A stretch of DNA of 64,000 nucleotides. It comes from Anaerolineales bacterium (GTDB lineage: Bacteria; Chloroflexota; Anaerolineae; Anaerolineales; Villigracilaceae). Location of the stretch: the NCBI GenBank assembly GCA_016789305.1, contig JAEURJ010000016.1, positions 218,618-282,617 on the forward strand, in the 5' to 3' direction. The translations under genes were made by a program, and so were the position numbers. This document shows positions 1-7,333 of the stretch, in pieces. Every line of letters begins with the position of its first letter. Position 1 is the first letter of the stretch. Under the pieces are notes generated by a model, which was not told the DNA's origin, made no database searches, and saw only the letters and a program-made list of their open reading frames with translations.

Positions 1-1101
1 CTCTGGTTTTGGGGTAAAAATTCCGCAGATTATGGACAGTCTTATCTGTACCTCGATTATTTGTATGAACAGTTGGGCGAGGAATTTATCAAAGCGCTCT
101 CGGCCGACTCCATCAACGGGACGGTGAGCATCGATCAAACTTTAAAAACTTTCAAGTCAACACGCAATGCAGACGATTTATATATCGATTCGATCAGCGC
201 TGCCTTCTTCAATGACCGCTCATCGCCAAACAACCAGTTTGCCTACCAGATTCCTTCGCTGCCAAGTGTGCCCCCTATCTTCGAATCCGAATCATTTCCG
301 CAAATTTATCAAGGCACCGTACAGCAATATGGCGGTGTGGATATTCTGACCTTTATTGGCGAAGGCAATGCGACCCTCATCTTCAATGGCGATCAAAGGA
401 TCAAGTTGATCCCCGCCGATGCCCATAGCGGTGACCGTTTCTGGTGGTCGAATCGAGACGATTCAACATTTGCAACCCTCACCCGCAAAGTGGACCTGAC
501 CCAAACTCCAACGGCTACTTTAAAATACTGGGCCTGGTACAACCTTGAGGAGAATTGGGATTATGCATATTTGCTTGTTTCAACTGACAATGGAAATCAT
601 TGGACGCCCATATCTGCCACATCCAGCCGAGTGACTGACCCAAACGGTCAAAACCACGGATATGGATTCTCAGGAATAAGCGGCACACAAAGCGAGGCAA
701 TATGGATCCAGGAGACTGCAAACCTGAACGCCTATGCGGGCAGGCAAATCCTGCTGCGCTTCGTAATGCAAACGAATCGCTCGGTCAACAACTTTGGTTT
801 TGCAATTGACGATCTCTCCATTCCAGAAATTGGTTGGACAGATAACGTCGAGGCGGGAAAAAAAGATTGGACTTCCGAAGGATTTATCGCCATTCACAAT
901 CATGTTCCGCAAATATGGGGCGTGCGCGCCGTGGAACAGAAGATGGATAACACGCTCTTAGTCCATGACCTGAACATAAAGAACGGAACTGCCCAACTGG
1001 AAATTGACTTCAGCGATCTCAATCGTCTGGTGGTCTTTGTCATCGGGCAGACACGTTACACAACCTTGCCAGCATCATATCAAGTGGAAGTTTCACCATA
1101 A
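1..1101 (+). CDS. C-terminal part of a secreted immune-inhibitor-A-like metallopeptidase (5' end outside window)
   Basis: The reading frame is open from base 1, so the N-terminal part, including any HExxH zinc site, lies upstream. The visible part begins with an aromatic segment ending YLYLDYLYEQLGEEF, a pattern known from the tail of M6/M30-like peptidase domains. It then runs through a beta-rich domain of roughly 200 residues (WAWYNLEENWDYAYLLVS, FGFAIDDLSIPEI) resembling the MAM-like C-terminal domain of immune inhibitor A proteins. The protein is probably exported and degrades extracellular protein. No catalytic residues are visible, so the peptidase assignment rests on domain resemblance alone. 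A strong terminator follows the TAA directly. Confidence 0.55.
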   Translation, partial: LWFWGKNSADYGQSYLYLDYLYEQLGEEFIKALSADSINGTVSIDQTLKTFKSTRNADDLYIDSISAAFFNDRSSPNNQFAYQIPSLPSVPPIFESESFPQIYQGTVQQYGGVDILTFIGEGNATLIFNGDQRIKLIPADAHSGDRFWWSNRDDSTFATLTRKVDLTQTPTATLKYWAWYNLEENWDYAYLLVSTDNGNHWTPISATSSRVTDPNGQNHGYGFSGISGTQSEAIWIQETANLNAYAGRQILLRFVMQTNRSVNNFGFAIDDLSIPEIGWTDNVEAGKKDWTSEGFIAIHNHVPQIWGVRAVEQKMDNTLLVHDLNIKNGTAQLEIDFSDLNRLVVFVIGQTRYTTLPASYQVEVSP

Positions 1102-1112
1102 TAAATAGAATC

Positions 1113-1148
1113 AAAAAGAGCCCGACGCTTTCGCGTCGGGCTCTTTTT
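1113..1148. terminator. Bidirectional intrinsic terminator
   Basis: Near-perfect stem AAAAAGAGCCCGACGC / GCGTCGGGCTCTTTTT with a TTTC loop and a T-run on both strands. It ends the peptidase gene on the plus strand and the cold-shock gene on the minus strand, which converge here. Confidence 0.9.
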
Positions 1149-1154
1149 ATTGGA

Positions 1155-1367
1155 CTAGCTCAGAACGGTAACGTTCGTAGCCTGAGGACCCTTAGGGCCC
1201 TTCTCGACCGTGAATTCAACCTTCTGGCCTTCTTGCAGGTTACGGAAACCGTCGCCTTGAATGGCGGAGAAATGGACGAACACGTCCGCTCCACCTTCGC
1301 GCTCGATGAAGCCGAAGCCCTTGTCACCGTTGAACCACTTTACTGTACCAATGATACGATCAGACAT
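1155..1367 (-). CDS. Cold-shock domain protein (CspA family)
   Basis: A 70-residue single cold-shock domain with both RNA-binding motifs intact: KGFGFIE (RNP1) and DVFVHF (RNP2). Proteins of this family bind single-stranded RNA/DNA and act as cytoplasmic RNA chaperones. The start is set at MSDRI because AAAGGAGG sits 5-6 nt upstream; an in-frame ATG six codons earlier would overlap that Shine-Dalgarno sequence. The gene is monocistronic, with a shared terminator downstream and a leader of up to about 190 nt upstream that holds a stable hairpin. Confidence 0.95.
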   Translation of the reverse strand: MSDRIIGTVKWFNGDKGFGFIEREGGADVFVHFSAIQGDGFRNLQEGQKVEFTVEKGPKGPQATNVTVLS

Positions 1368-1430
1368 TTTTGCCTCCTTTGGCAATTGAAAAAAATTGTT
1401 TTAGGTAAATCTGTTTGTTCCATCGGAGGT

Positions 1431-1466
1431 CAAAACAAAACAGCCCACGGGCTAAACCGTGAGCTG
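1431..1466 (-). promoter_or_regulatory. Hairpin with T-rich tail in the leader of the cold-shock gene
   Basis: On the minus strand CAGCTCACGG and CCGTGGGCTG form a 10-bp stem (one mismatch) with a 6-nt loop, followed by TTTTGTTTTG. No minus-strand gene ends here, so the structure lies 65-100 nt upstream of the cold-shock start codon. It could act as an attenuator or as an mRNA-stability element. Function is inferred from position only. Confidence 0.4.
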
Positions 1467-1568
1467 TTGATGTTCTTCATACCAACGTAACCTACCGTTT
1501 TCCTACTTCGCCAACAATAACATACTCACATATGAAAGTCAATAAAAAACAGGCACCAATATTGCGGT

Positions 1569-1574
1569 TATAAT
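1569..1574 (+). promoter_or_regulatory. -10 element of the epimerase gene, predicted leaderless start
   Basis: A perfect TATAAT ends 9 nt before the ATG at 1584, and no Shine-Dalgarno sequence lies between. Transcription should start at or within a base or two of the start codon. No good -35 hexamer is seen. Confidence 0.6.
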
Positions 1575-1583
1575 CTTTTGCCT

Positions 1584-2507
1584 ATGAACTTTTTAATCAC
1601 TGGAGCCGCGGGATTCCTCGGCTCTTCTCTTGCAAATCAACTCGCGCGCGAGGGACATCAGGTTCGCGGGCTTGACGATCTTTCCACCGGCGATCCGCAG
1701 GTACTTGCACCCGATGTGCATTTTACACGCGGTGATGTCAGTGACCGTCCCAAGTTGTGGACTCTGCTTCAAGACGTGGATGTTGTTTATCATCTCGCGG
1801 CACGTGTTTCCGTACAGGAATCCATTTTATATCCACGCGACTATAACTCCGCTAATGTGGGCGGGACAGTAGCCTTAATGGAAGCGATGCGTGATGTGGG
1901 AGTCAAGCGCGTCGTTCTGGCCTCGTCCGGGGCTGTGTACGGCGACATGGGAGACTCAACCCTGACAGAATCCGCCACGCCGAATCCACGCTCCCCTTAT
2001 GCGGTCTCCAAGCTTGCAGCGGAATACTACGTACGCACGATCGGCGGCTTGTGGGGCATCGAAACTGTCAGCCTGCGAATCTTCAATGCCTATGGACCTG
2101 GTCAGCACCTGCCGCCATCTCACCCACCTGTCGTACCTCACTATCTTCGCCAGGCCTTGCGCGGTGGGACATTAGTCGCGCATGGCGATGGAAGCCAGAC
2201 TCGTGATTACATTTACGTGGATGATGCCGTCAGTGGAATGGTCGCCGCATCCACCGCGCCGAATATCAACGGCCTCGTCATCAACATCGGTTCCGGCGTG
2301 GACACTGCCATCAAGGATTTGATCCGCCTCGTTCTGAACGTCACTGGCAGTAAAGCCAACGTGGTTTACAACTCCCAAACCTCCGGTGGCGTCTCCCGCA
2401 TGCGCGCAGACTTAAATCTTGCCAAGGAAAAGTTAAGATTTGTTCCTTCGATTAAATTGGAAGAGGGTTTACGCTTGACCCTGCAGCGCGATACTCGATT
2501 TAAATAA
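1584..2507 (+). CDS. NAD-dependent epimerase/dehydratase (extended SDR, GalE/UDP-sugar epimerase-like)
   Basis: A 307-residue extended short-chain dehydrogenase/reductase. The N-terminal Rossmann motif GAAGFLGSSLA binds NAD(P), SSGAVYG carries the catalytic Ser/Thr, and YAVSK supplies the Tyr and Lys. RDYIYVDD near residue 210 is typical of nucleotide-sugar epimerases. It probably epimerises or dehydrates a nucleotide sugar for surface polysaccharide in the cytoplasm; the exact sugar cannot be read from sequence. An upstream TTG would add two residues, but the ATG at 1584 fits the leaderless promoter better. The next gene follows after 36 nt. Confidence 0.85.
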   Translation: MNFLITGAAGFLGSSLANQLAREGHQVRGLDDLSTGDPQVLAPDVHFTRGDVSDRPKLWTLLQDVDVVYHLAARVSVQESILYPRDYNSANVGGTVALMEAMRDVGVKRVVLASSGAVYGDMGDSTLTESATPNPRSPYAVSKLAAEYYVRTIGGLWGIETVSLRIFNAYGPGQHLPPSHPPVVPHYLRQALRGGTLVAHGDGSQTRDYIYVDDAVSGMVAASTAPNINGLVINIGSGVDTAIKDLIRLVLNVTGSKANVVYNSQTSGGVSRMRADLNLAKEKLRFVPSIKLEEGLRLTLQRDTRFK

Positions 2508-2543
2508 CATTCAAACATTTCAACGTTTAAACAGCAAAACGGT

Positions 2544-3116
2544 ATGACCCTCCCCGTCAAATTCTACAACCGCCCCACATTGACCGTCGCACGCGAACTC
2601 CTCGGTGCACGGCTGGTTCATATTTCAAACGGACAAAAACTCGTTGGCCTGATCACCGAGACCGAGGCTTATTTCGGCTTCGACGATCTTGCGAGCCATG
2701 CGAAGGCGGGACGCACCATCCGCACAGATCCCATGTTTGGTCCGCCCGGACATGCCTATGTTTATTTCACGTATGGCAATCACTGGATGTTGAATGCAGT
2801 GACAGAAAAGGAAGGCTTTCCTGCAGCAGTGTTGATCCGCGCAATCCAACCGATTGAAGGGATTGAATTGATGATGGAGCGACGCCAGGGGCGGGACACG
2901 TTCGGGCCAGGTAAATTGACTCAGGCACTGGGAATCACCAAAAGCCAGAACTATGCCAATTTGACAGAGGCAGGCTCCAGTTTAAGAATGGAAGCGGGGG
3001 TAAAAGTCCCGGATAAAAGCGTGACGATTGGCCCCCGGGTGGGTTTAAATACTACGCCAGAGCCTTGGTTCTCCAAGCCGTGGCGATTTAAAGTCAACAA
3101 TTGGAAGATTATCTAA
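2544..3116 (+). CDS. DNA-3-methyladenine glycosylase (AAG/MPG family)
   Basis: The 190 residues match the AAG family throughout: LARELLGARLVH at the start, ETEAYFGFDDLASHA with the catalytic Glu, the FGPPGHAYVYFTYGNHWMLN core and FGPGKLTQALGI. Enzymes of this family excise 3-methyladenine, hypoxanthine and related alkylated or deaminated purines to begin base-excision repair. Length is normal. No Shine-Dalgarno sequence precedes the ATG. It may be co-transcribed with the epimerase 36 nt upstream, although the functions are unrelated. Confidence 0.9.
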   Translation: MTLPVKFYNRPTLTVARELLGARLVHISNGQKLVGLITETEAYFGFDDLASHAKAGRTIRTDPMFGPPGHAYVYFTYGNHWMLNAVTEKEGFPAAVLIRAIQPIEGIELMMERRQGRDTFGPGKLTQALGITKSQNYANLTEAGSSLRMEAGVKVPDKSVTIGPRVGLNTTPEPWFSKPWRFKVNNWKII

Positions 3117-3152
3117 TCTAAAAAATCTGCGGATATAAAAGAAGGAGACATC

Positions 3153-3950
3153 ATGGGTTTACTTGAAGGAAAGAATGCATTGGTTTTTGGTCTTGCAAAC
3201 GAACGCTCCATCGCCTGGGGCATTACACAGGCGTTCAAACGCGAAGGCGCCAATTTGGGAATCAGCTATGCGGGCGAGATGCTGGAAAAGCGCGTCAAGC
3301 CGCTGGCCGAGCAAGTGGGCTGTAAATGGGTCGAAGAATGTGATGTGACCAAGGATGACCAGATCAAGATCACCGCTGAAAAAGCTGCCAAGCATTTTGG
3401 CAAGATCGATGTGTTGGTTCATTCGATCGCGTTTGCTGGAAAGGATGAACTGAGCAGACCGTATTACGAGACCAGCCGCGAAGGCTTCAAGAACGCGATG
3501 GATATCAGCGTATATTCTTTGGTTGCACTGGCAAACGCATTCCTGCCTTACCTTAACCCCAATGCTTCGATCATGTGCCTTACTTATTATGGTTCGGTCA
3601 AAGTTGCGCCAAACTACAATGTGATGGGCGTTGCCAAGGCCGCTTTGGAATCGTCCACCCGCTATCTGGCATATGACCTCGGCCCGAAAAAGATTCGCGT
3701 GAATGCGATTTCCGCAGGCCCGATCCGCACCTTGGCCGCCGCCGGGGTGGGCGGCTTCCGCGATATGTACAAGCATTTTGCCGATGCAGCTCCCTTGCGT
3801 GAAAATGTCACCATCGAAGATGTTGGCAATTCCGCCGTGTTCCTCGCTTCGGATCTTTCTGCCCGCATCACCGGTGAAGTTCTCTACGTGGACTCTGGCT
3901 TCAACACCGTCGGTGTGCAGATGACGGAAAAGCAGGAAAAAGGCGAATAA
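3153..3950 (+). CDS. fabI: Enoyl-[acyl-carrier-protein] reductase FabI
   Basis: A 265-residue SDR of the FabI type, which reduces trans-2-enoyl-ACP with NADH or NADPH in the last step of each fatty-acid elongation cycle. The N-terminus GLANERSIAWGI is the FabI variant of the nucleotide-binding motif. Tyr and Lys of the active site lie in YYGSVKVAPNYNVMGVAKAA (the Y-x6-K pattern of FabI), and AISAGPIRTLAA follows. AGAAGGAGACATC supplies a good Shine-Dalgarno sequence. The gene has its own terminator, and the lipoprotein gene beyond it is convergent. Confidence 0.96.
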   Translation: MGLLEGKNALVFGLANERSIAWGITQAFKREGANLGISYAGEMLEKRVKPLAEQVGCKWVEECDVTKDDQIKITAEKAAKHFGKIDVLVHSIAFAGKDELSRPYYETSREGFKNAMDISVYSLVALANAFLPYLNPNASIMCLTYYGSVKVAPNYNVMGVAKAALESSTRYLAYDLGPKKIRVNAISAGPIRTLAAAGVGGFRDMYKHFADAAPLRENVTIEDVGNSAVFLASDLSARITGEVLYVDSGFNTVGVQMTEKQEKGE

Positions 3951-3969
3951 TTTTTTCAACAGAAAAACA

Positions 3970-4006
3970 AAAGGCCAGTCCATGAAAATCATGGGCTGGC
4001 CTTTTT
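3970..4006. terminator. Intrinsic terminator after fabI
   Basis: Stem AAGGCCAGTCCATG / CATGGGCTGGCCTT with an AAAAT loop (one T-G pair) and a 5-T run. It lies between the convergent fabI and lipoprotein genes and can serve both. Confidence 0.9.
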
Positions 4007-4030
4007 CATTCAATCAAACAATGTTAGAAA

Positions 4031-4936
4031 CTAACCATCACTCCCGCCAGAGTCGTTACCACCAGAATCACCGCCATCACCTGAGTCACCGCTTGGAGCT
4101 TCTGTGGCAACGGGATCGCCACTTGGCGCTTCAGTTGCAGGGACTTCGGTTGCAGAAGCCTCAGTTCCGCCTAAATCTGCTGGAGGAGGTGATGTTTGTT
4201 CCAAGCCACCATCACGAATTTCACCAATCGTAATCTCACAACCGCAAAGTTGACCGCCCATGGCGAGAAATTGATTCGCTTGCTCAGTGGTCATTTCAGA
4301 CGGTGCGCCGGGGGGCGGTTGTAATCCCGTCACATCAACTGCCTGCCCCGCTTCAAGAGTAAGTTTTTGATCGCCACGCACAAATTCACAAGTACCGGTT
4401 AAACAGGTGGCTGTCATTATTTTGGTTTCAGGGTTATATTGCACTCGTACCGTTGAGCCTAATATCTCTCCTGTATTTCCTTCTGGAGTTTCAACACTAA
4501 GAATTGAACCTTCAGGCAATTTCTCTGCGTGATGCTCCAATGCAACTGCGCCATTTAAAACATTGACCACTGTAATTGGAACTTCCACTGTACCGCGTAA
4601 TGTTTTGATCTGAGCTTCGGAATTATTATCAACGATCATCATGGTCAACGCGTCACGATATAAAGCGACGATGCCATCTACACCGGTGCGAATCTGTGCG
4701 CCTTCTGCAAGTCTTTGGCCAACTTGTGCCGGAGCGTACGAATCATTCGCGCTGGCTCGCACTTCAACAGTGCCTTTTATGTTGGTGATTTGAAGAAAAA
4801 ACTCCGACGCGACAACAGGCGCTTCTGTTGACGCACTGTCTTGAGCCGCAGGCTGTTCATTCCCACTCTGCTCAGCAGGGTTGCCTCCGCAAGACGCCAG
4901 AAAAAGTACAGACACAACAAACAAACTTACAAACAT
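4031..4936 (-). CDS. FecR-domain lipoprotein with repeat-disrupted start (probably phase variable)
   Basis: The frame encodes a hydrophobic leader with lipobox LASC, so the mature protein should be lipid-anchored. A FecR-like beta domain follows (ITNIKGTVEVR through residue ~200: GTVRVQYN, LEAGQAVDV), then a Thr/Pro/Gly/Ser-rich C-terminal tail. FecR domains are common in surface-exposed proteins; the ligand is unknown. The start is the odd part. The only ATG with a Shine-Dalgarno sequence (GAGGAG, at 4970) opens MNRKF, an ideal charged signal-peptide start, but it is out of frame with the body because of an 8-bp tandem repeat at 4921-4960, and it hits a stop after 32 codons. The in-frame ATG used here (4936) lies inside the repeat, lacks an SD and gives a leader without positive charge. 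Confidence 0.75.
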   Translation of the reverse strand: MFVSLFVVSVLFLASCGGNPAEQSGNEQPAAQDSASTEAPVVASEFFLQITNIKGTVEVRASANDSYAPAQVGQRLAEGAQIRTGVDGIVALYRDALTMMIVDNNSEAQIKTLRGTVEVPITVVNVLNGAVALEHHAEKLPEGSILSVETPEGNTGEILGSTVRVQYNPETKIMTATCLTGTCEFVRGDQKLTLEAGQAVDVTGLQPPPGAPSEMTTEQANQFLAMGGQLCGCEITIGEIRDGGLEQTSPPPADLGGTEASATEVPATEAPSGDPVATEAPSGDSGDGGDSGGNDSGGSDG

Positions 4937-4960
4937 ACAAACATACAAACATACAAAATT
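4921..4960. repeat. 8-bp tandem repeat (ACAAACAT) at the start of the lipoprotein gene
   Basis: Five consecutive 8-bp units: ACAAACTT, three exact ACAAACAT copies, and ACAAAATT. Because 8 is not a multiple of 3, gain or loss of a unit shifts the reading frame. Adding one unit, or removing two, joins the SD-preceded ATG at 4970 in frame to the lipoprotein. Confidence 0.9.
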
Positions 4961-5022
4961 TTCTATTCATACATTCTCTCCTCGTATTGGGTTTCGACAT
5001 TAATTCCATTATTAGTCGCGAG

Positions 5023-5028
5023 ATTATA
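5023..5028 (-). promoter_or_regulatory. Candidate -10 element for the lipoprotein gene
   Basis: TATAAT on the minus strand, about 50 nt upstream of the SD-preceded ATG at 4970. TGGCAA at 5045-5050 is a weak -35 candidate at 16-nt spacing. Confidence 0.45.
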
Positions 5029-5089
5029 GCAAAACGGTGTGAACTTGCCATTACAATCCTGCAAGCAATTTTCAAGGTAAAATTATCCC

Positions 5090-5626
5090 ATGTTCAAACG
5101 AAATACAACCCCCAGCGAAACGCCACAACCCGTACAGGCAGTCGAACGCATCACCTCGATCCTAGGCTCTGGCCTCATTTGGCATGGAAGTATCAACGGC
5201 TCAGGCGGCGTGCGCATTGAAGGCGCTTTCGAAGGCGAGATCGCCTTACGCGGAATGCTCGTCGTTGGCGAGACCGGACGCGTCACCTGTCAAAACGTGC
5301 GTGCACACACCGTCATCGTGGCAGGCGCGGTTCGCGGAAATATCACAACGCAAAAATTGGAAATCCGCGCTTCGGGCCGTGTGTGGGGTGATGTGATCAC
5401 CACCGCATTCGTGACCGAAGAAGGAGCCTTCCTTCGTGGTCAAATTCGGATGGAGGAATCGGTCGAACTTAATCTCGAGCCTGCTCCTGAGACCACGCCC
5501 TCGGAAGCCGCTGTGGAAGAATCCATTGCCCAGATGCCGATCCAAATTCCAGCACCCGTGCCTGAGCCTGTCATTCCTGCGGTGGAAGCCACGCAAAAGA
5601 TCATGCGCAAGAAAAAAAGCCAGTAA
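5090..5626 (+). CDS. Bactofilin (polymer-forming cytoskeletal protein)
   Basis: A 178-residue protein with a central bactofilin beta-helix of about 100 residues: LIWHGSINGSGGVRIEGAF, GEIALRGMLVVGETGRV and VRGNITTQKLEIRASGRVWGD show the repeating turns. An unstructured N-terminus precedes it and a Pro/Glu-rich tail ends in basic residues. Bactofilins self-assemble without nucleotide into membrane-associated filaments that scaffold envelope enzymes. A TAAAAT hexamer lies 6 nt before the ATG with no SD, so the mRNA may be leaderless. Its promoter region backs onto that of the divergent lipoprotein gene. Confidence 0.9.
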   Translation: MFKRNTTPSETPQPVQAVERITSILGSGLIWHGSINGSGGVRIEGAFEGEIALRGMLVVGETGRVTCQNVRAHTVIVAGAVRGNITTQKLEIRASGRVWGDVITTAFVTEEGAFLRGQIRMEESVELNLEPAPETTPSEAAVEESIAQMPIQIPAPVPEPVIPAVEATQKIMRKKKSQ

Positions 5627-5634
5627 ATAATGGA

Positions 5635-5669
5635 GACCCGAAAGGTCTTAAGACCTTTCGGGTCTTTTT
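5635..5669 (+). terminator. Intrinsic terminator after the bactofilin gene
   Basis: Perfect 15-bp stem GACCCGAAAGGTCTT / AAGACCTTTCGGGTC followed by TTTTT. It ends only about 8 nt before the ATG of the next gene. Confidence 0.9.
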
Positions 5670-5676
5670 GTGAAAC

Positions 5677-6864
5677 ATGAAATATACCGACCTCAAAATT
5701 CAAACCCAGCGTGAAGCTCCCAACAATGCACGGACTGAAGGATTCGCATTCCTCGTCCGCGCAGGATATATGACCCGTGAAAATGAACTCCTGCCGCTCG
5801 GTAAACAGGCGATTGAAGCGCTTGAACGGGTATCGAAAGAGATTTCATTTTTCTTTCATATCGAATTGCCCATTATCGATAATTCGAGTGAGACCTTTTT
5901 TGAGTCACCAGCCGGCTCGCAGGAAATTCTGCAGTGCGAAAAATGCGGATATGCCGCCCGCAAGGAAGTTGCCAAGGCAAAAAAGACTCCGTTTTCACAG
6001 GAAACACAACTTCCCATTCAAAAAGTCGAGACCCCGGAATCAAGCACAATTGAAGCGCTCGCAAACTTCTTGAATATTCCAAAAGAGAAAACCGCCAAGG
6101 CATTGATGTACACCCGCATCGCTGATGGAAGGTTTGTTTTCATTGTGGTACGCGGCGATATGCAAATGAGCGAGACCAAATTGAAAGATTTGATTGGGGA
6201 GATTCGACTTGCCACGGTAGAAGAGGTTTTGAAATCCGGTGCAGTAGCTGGATACGCCTCCCCTATCGGGCTGAAGGATGCACTGATCATCGTGGATGAC
6301 CTCGTCCCACAGTCACCGAATCTCGTCGCAGGCGCGAATGAAGCGGGTTTTCATCTACTCAATACAAATAGCGGACGAGATTACGCGCCTGAAATCACCG
6401 CAGACCTGACCCTCGCAAAAGAAGGCGATGCCTGCTTTATATGCGGCGAAACGTTGACAGGCCATCGCGCAGAGATCCTTGCAAGCGAAAATAGATTTTA
6501 TTTTGATGAAATCCTGCTTGCTCTTGCAGAGACGCATCACGACGAAAAAGGATTGACTCTTCCAAAATCTGCCGCACCATTCACTGTTTACTTGATGCAG
6601 GTGCCCGGCAAGCAAATGGATACACGCTCCAAGGCGGAGGAAATTTATAATCAACTTCAAAGGGCGGGCGTTTCCGTCCTCTTCGATGACCGTGACGAGC
6701 GGGCAGGTGTCAAATTCAACGACGCAGATCTGATCGGCTGCCCCATCCGCGTGACGGTTGGGGAAAAGGCGCTCCAAAATGGAATGGTAGAATTGAAGCA
6801 ACGGAAGGAAAAAGAAAATCAATTGATTTCGCTTGACGATTTGTTTTCCCATTTAAAAAAGTAG
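5677..6864 (+). CDS. Prolyl-tRNA-synthetase-like protein lacking the catalytic core (editing + anticodon-binding domains)
   Basis: At 395 residues this is about 170 shorter than bacterial ProRS. Residues 1-65 match the ProRS N-terminus (RAGYMTRENELLPLGKQ). The sequence then jumps to the segment just before the insertion (INS) domain (CEKCGYAARKEVAK, residues 87-100). The region that would carry class II motifs 1 and 2 is absent. Residues ~118-236 form a YbaK-like INS editing domain with EKTAKALMYTR (Lys141 near the editing Lys of E. coli ProRS) and the GAN motif. Motif 3 (GCYGIGVSR in true ProRS) is also missing: CFICGETL is followed almost directly by ALAETHHDEKGLTLP. Residues ~300-395 are an intact anticodon-binding domain (VLFDDRDERAGVKFNDADLIG). 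It cannot charge tRNA; it may deacylate mischarged tRNA-Pro. The four cysteines could bind zinc. No Shine-Dalgarno sequence is seen. Confidence 0.8.
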   Translation: MKYTDLKIQTQREAPNNARTEGFAFLVRAGYMTRENELLPLGKQAIEALERVSKEISFFFHIELPIIDNSSETFFESPAGSQEILQCEKCGYAARKEVAKAKKTPFSQETQLPIQKVETPESSTIEALANFLNIPKEKTAKALMYTRIADGRFVFIVVRGDMQMSETKLKDLIGEIRLATVEEVLKSGAVAGYASPIGLKDALIIVDDLVPQSPNLVAGANEAGFHLLNTNSGRDYAPEITADLTLAKEGDACFICGETLTGHRAEILASENRFYFDEILLALAETHHDEKGLTLPKSAAPFTVYLMQVPGKQMDTRSKAEEIYNQLQRAGVSVLFDDRDERAGVKFNDADLIGCPIRVTVGEKALQNGMVELKQRKEKENQLISLDDLFSHLKK

Positions 6865-6871
6865 AAACAAA

Positions 6872-7333
6872 GTGCAAAAGCCATCTCCTACTTTCCTCCA
6901 GATCATTTCAACAGATTATCTGGCACAAAACTTCTTTGTGATGATCTTTGCCGGCTGGGTGATCTATGGAATTGACGCTCTATTTCAAGGCAGGGCTACT
7001 TTCTTCCTCGCCATCTTTGCAGCCATCCTCACCCCTCTCGGCTTGTTGACCTTCTTTTGGAGATACAACCTCATCATTTCCACTTTCATGAATGGAACCG
7101 AAATAACCGGCCAGGTAGCCGAAATTACCACGATTCGCAACGGAAAAAATAGGCAAGATATCATCATCTCTTACATGTACGATCTTAACGGAAAAGCTTA
7201 TCAATTCCGAAATCGCGTAAAGAAAAACAGCTATGCTAAAAATTTACGACAAGGCCAGCAGGTGAATCTGTTGGCGCATGAGAAAACTCCGCATATTGCT
7301 TTTATAAAAGAAATCTATCTGGAAACCAACTAA
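6872..7333 (+). CDS. DUF3592-like two-helix membrane protein
   Basis: A 153-residue protein starting with GTG 7 nt after the preceding gene. Two transmembrane helices (residues ~20-37 and 43-64) are followed by a beta-rich domain (GTEITGQVAEITTIRNG, IIISYMYDLNGKAYQF, LRQGQQVNLLAHEKTPHIAFI). This layout fits the DUF3592 family, whose function is unknown. Its tight spacing with the upstream ProRS-like gene and the downstream aminotransferase (0 nt) suggests one transcript. Confidence 0.65.
   Translation: MQKPSPTFLQIISTDYLAQNFFVMIFAGWVIYGIDALFQGRATFFLAIFAAILTPLGLLTFFWRYNLIISTFMNGTEITGQVAEITTIRNGKNRQDIIISYMYDLNGKAYQFRNRVKKNSYAKNLRQGQQVNLLAHEKTPHIAFIKEIYLETN

Noticed and set aside
3159..4013. 284-codon open frame antisense to fabI
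   Set aside because: It is a shadow of the strongly conserved fabI frame, has no family features, and its start lies in the terminator region.
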